A stretch of 22,999 bases of DNA. Source: NaphS2 sp964588535 (GTDB lineage: Bacteria > Desulfobacterota > DSM-4660 > Desulfatiglandales > Desulfatiglandaceae). The translations under genes were made by a program, and so were the position numbers. Below, one piece after another: positions 21,427 to 22,999 of the stretch (position 1 is its first letter; each line of letters opens with the position of its first letter). The notes beneath the pieces were generated by a model. It did not search any database, was not told where the DNA came from, and worked only from the letters and a program-made list of their open reading frames with translations. Location: positions 1 to 22,999 of the forward strand of contig CAZPQA010000050.1 in NCBI GenBank assembly GCA_964588535.1. Reading direction: 5' to 3'.

Positions 21427-22290
21427 TTAATCATTTCTCTTCTCCATTACGATCCAGGAGGGGGGCTTGACCCTGCCCCCACTCACATCTTTCATCACCA
21501 CATCCAGCACGGCTTCCTGAAGCGTTCCGTCCATGCCCGTGATCCATATATCCACCAGAAACCGGTCCGGATGAACCTTTTTTGGGAAAACCCTGGCGGT
21601 ATAGGTGTTCCCGGAGCGGGTCGGCGCGAACAGCCGGCGCAAGGCAAAACCCACTGGAAAACCCACCAACCCAGCGTGACGCTGTCCCCAGACACAGGCG
21701 GCATGAAAAGCTGCATCCAGGGGAAGGGGTGAACCCAGAGGGATCGGCAATCCCACGAACGAGGGCGCATAAACCGTTGCCTCAGCGCCCGTTTCTGAGA
21801 GGCTTACACCATCTTTCAGGTTGTGATAACTGGGACCAAAGGGTACCAGATTTTTGTAGATGGTTTCAACCGAAATATGATATTGGGGCGTTTCCGGAAT
21901 TCTTGAGGGGAGCGGATCCGGGATTTTTGGAAAATCCTGGAAACGCAGTACTGCATGTTCTTTGGTTCGGGTGATCATCGCCTTTCCGGATCGGGTTCTG
22001 GTAATGAGCTTTGAAACCACGGTGCCATTGTCAAAAACTTCAAGGTCGTTATAGGCGTTTATTTCGTCACACCCCGCTTCAATGACCAGAAACTTGTCAA
22101 AGCTCGCGTTGCGGATGCAGCCAACGGCCGTTCCCGGCAGATAAGCCAAGGTGGATGCAGCCAATATTTCCATGGCCTCCACCGCGGGCAGAACGGCTTT
22201 ACCCTGGAATTGATGGTCCATGAGGTAAGTCGGAACGTTGATGCTCAGGGGCAGCCGCACCCGATCCGTTATTTTGGGAAGACGTTCCAT
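21427..22290 (-). CDS. Polyketide synthase dehydratase-like protein (double hot-dog, stand-alone)
   Basis: A 287-residue stand-alone protein resembling the dehydratase domain of modular polyketide synthases. The catalytic signature HxxxGxxxxP is exact (His26, Gly30, Pro35 in DHQFQGKAVLPAVEAMEIL). The second-half catalytic Asp is present as Asp192 in LDAAFHAACVWG, and YKNLVPFGPSYHNLKDGV matches the region between the two hot-dog halves. It would remove water from a 3-hydroxyacyl thioester. The ATG at 22290 has only a weak ribosome site and overlaps the end of the thioesterase gene by 22 bp, so coupling is likely. It is the last gene of the cluster that enters from the right edge. The product of the pathway cannot be read from here. 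Confidence 0.8.
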   Translation of the reverse strand: MERLPKITDRVRLPLSINVPTYLMDHQFQGKAVLPAVEAMEILAASTLAYLPGTAVGCIRNASFDKFLVIEAGCDEINAYNDLEVFDNGTVVSKLITRTRSGKAMITRTKEHAVLRFQDFPKIPDPLPSRIPETPQYHISVETIYKNLVPFGPSYHNLKDGVSLSETGAEATVYAPSFVGLPIPLGSPLPLDAAFHAACVWGQRHAGLVGFPVGFALRRLFAPTRSGNTYTARVFPKKVHPDRFLVDIWITGMDGTLQEAVLDVVMKDVSGGRVKPPSWIVMEKRND

Positions 22291-22748
22291 AAGTGACGGG
22301 TTTTTTCATCAATGGCCACAGGGGTGCCCGCAGCGTTCAGGGCACAATGGCGGGTAAAGCCCCTGCAAACTATTTCCCCGGTTTCGCCATGGCAAATGAT
22401 ATAATCGAACGCCAGGCGAACCCGTTCCAGCTTTCCAGGTATCGTGTAAATCCATAGGGGATCATCATATCGAAGGGACGAGTGGTATGTAACCCCCACT
22501 TCGATAATGGGGTAAATATGGCCCCCCGCCTCGATCTCCCGGTAGGGATACGCCGTATCCCGCATCAAAGTGGCCCGCCCCAGTTCAAAAAACCGGAAAT
22601 AGTTGGAATGGTATACCAGCCCGGACCGATCCGTGTCCGCGTACAGCACACGGGTTTCGCATCGGTGCCAGATACGGCCGTCGGTTTCATCCCGTACACA
22701 AGGATTGTCATCACCGAGGGGTTGAGGAATAAATGGTTTCGGCCTCAT
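22269..22748 (-). CDS. Acyl thioesterase, 4-hydroxybenzoyl-CoA thioesterase/YbgC-like hot-dog fold
   Basis: A 159-residue single hot-dog protein. The family motif is clear: RVLYADTDRSGLVYHSNYFR, with Asp40 in the catalytic position of the 4HBT class, followed by FFELGRATLMR. It would hydrolyse an acyl-CoA or acyl-carrier-protein thioester. The start is placed at the ATG at 22748 because a G-run (GGGGGTG) lies just upstream; a GTG at 22763 is possible but has no ribosome site. It sits 24 bp after the ketosynthase gene and overlaps the dehydratase gene, so it is part of one operon, perhaps releasing the finished chain or editing it. Confidence 0.85.
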   Translation of the reverse strand: MRPKPFIPQPLGDDNPCVRDETDGRIWHRCETRVLYADTDRSGLVYHSNYFRFFELGRATLMRDTAYPYREIEAGGHIYPIIEVGVTYHSSLRYDDPLWIYTIPGKLERVRLAFDYIICHGETGEIVCRGFTRHCALNAAGTPVAIDEKTRHLWNVFPK

Positions 22749-22772
22749 CTCAACACCCCCCACTATAATTTC

Positions 22773-22999
22773 TCATGCAATTTTTCGAAAAACAACACAT
22801 GCATTGCACCCGCCAAATCCAAAAGCGTTTTTCAAAACAAATTCCTGGTCTAAATACCTGGCTCCCTCCGGCACACAATCCAGCCTCAATTCAGGGTCCG
22901 GGGTGTAGTTGATGGTGGGCGGCAAAATGCCGTTCTTCATCCCCTCCATAGCCAATATGGCCTCAATGGCGCTTGAAGCCCCCATGCAGTGGCCCGTAA
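22773..22999 (-). CDS. Beta-ketoacyl-ACP synthase (FabF/KAS II-like), C-terminal part
   Basis: The gene enters from the right edge; only the last 74-75 codons are present. The fragment begins TGHCMGASSAIEAILAMEG, matching the KSxTGHxxGAAGxxE segment whose His is an active-site residue, continues with a LPPTINY stretch typical of FabF-type synthases, and ends with NAFGFGGCNACVVF, the usual glycine-rich finish (NSFGFGGxNA). It would elongate an acyl chain with malonyl-ACP. The catalytic Cys lies outside the window. With the thioesterase and dehydratase it suggests a dissociated polyketide or special fatty-acid synthase rather than the housekeeping fab cluster. Confidence 0.88.
   Translation of the reverse strand, partial: TGHCMGASSAIEAILAMEGMKNGILPPTINYTPDPELRLDCVPEGARYLDQEFVLKNAFGFGGCNACVVFRKIA

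Overview
The window looks like a chromosomal segment from a Gram-negative anaerobe of the Desulfobacterota (sulfate-reducing or syntrophic, Desulfobacteraceae-like). This is inferred from gene content: a two-subunit methylmalonyl-CoA mutase with MeaB, duplicated acyl-CoA dehydrogenases and thiolases in one long operon, a fused FAD-less molybdo-hydroxylase, and strong Shine-Dalgarno sites. No rRNA, tRNA, insertion sequence or CRISPR array was seen.

Left part (1-7315). A YhdH/AcuI-type reductase gene runs off the left edge on the minus strand. Across a 263-bp divergent spacer, which holds repeated GTTGCAAC palindromes and a good sigma-70-like promoter, lies adenine deaminase (plus). Its 3' end overlaps a convergent fused [2Fe-2S]/molybdopterin hydroxylase, most likely a xanthine dehydrogenase. 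Together they could carry adenine to hypoxanthine to xanthine. Then come a poly-gamma-glutamate hydrolase-family gene with a TTG start, an Ap4A phosphorylase-like gene, a REP-like inverted doublet whose ends supply the stop codons of both flanking genes, and a YflT/GSP17M-like stress protein (minus).

Central part (7348-17090, all minus). One probable operon, read from right to left: two thiolases, enoyl-CoA hydratase, acyl-CoA dehydrogenase, methylmalonyl-CoA mutase large and small subunits, MeaB GTPase, a 77-residue membrane protein, an XRE-cupin regulator and a second acyl-CoA dehydrogenase. This is a short-chain acyl-CoA and propionyl/methylmalonyl-CoA oxidation module. A 3-hydroxyacyl-CoA dehydrogenase, a methylmalonyl-CoA epimerase and a propionyl-CoA carboxylase or transcarboxylase are not in the window and must be elsewhere.

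Right part (17284-22999). Facing away from that operon is an 885-residue fusion of glycine-cleavage T protein (GcvT) to a divergent serine hydroxymethyltransferase. Its two activities are linked by methylene-tetrahydrofolate, and this is the most striking protein in the window. It is followed by a translationally coupled pair: a zinc-ribbon/B-box-like single-pass membrane protein and a type IV pilin-like protein ending in seven DDDKDK repeats. After a 377-bp gap with hairpins and only one doubtful small ORF, a minus-strand cluster enters from the right edge: the 3' end of a beta-ketoacyl synthase, a hot-dog thioesterase, and a double-hot-dog polyketide dehydratase-like protein. These look like parts of a dissociated polyketide or unusual fatty-acid pathway.
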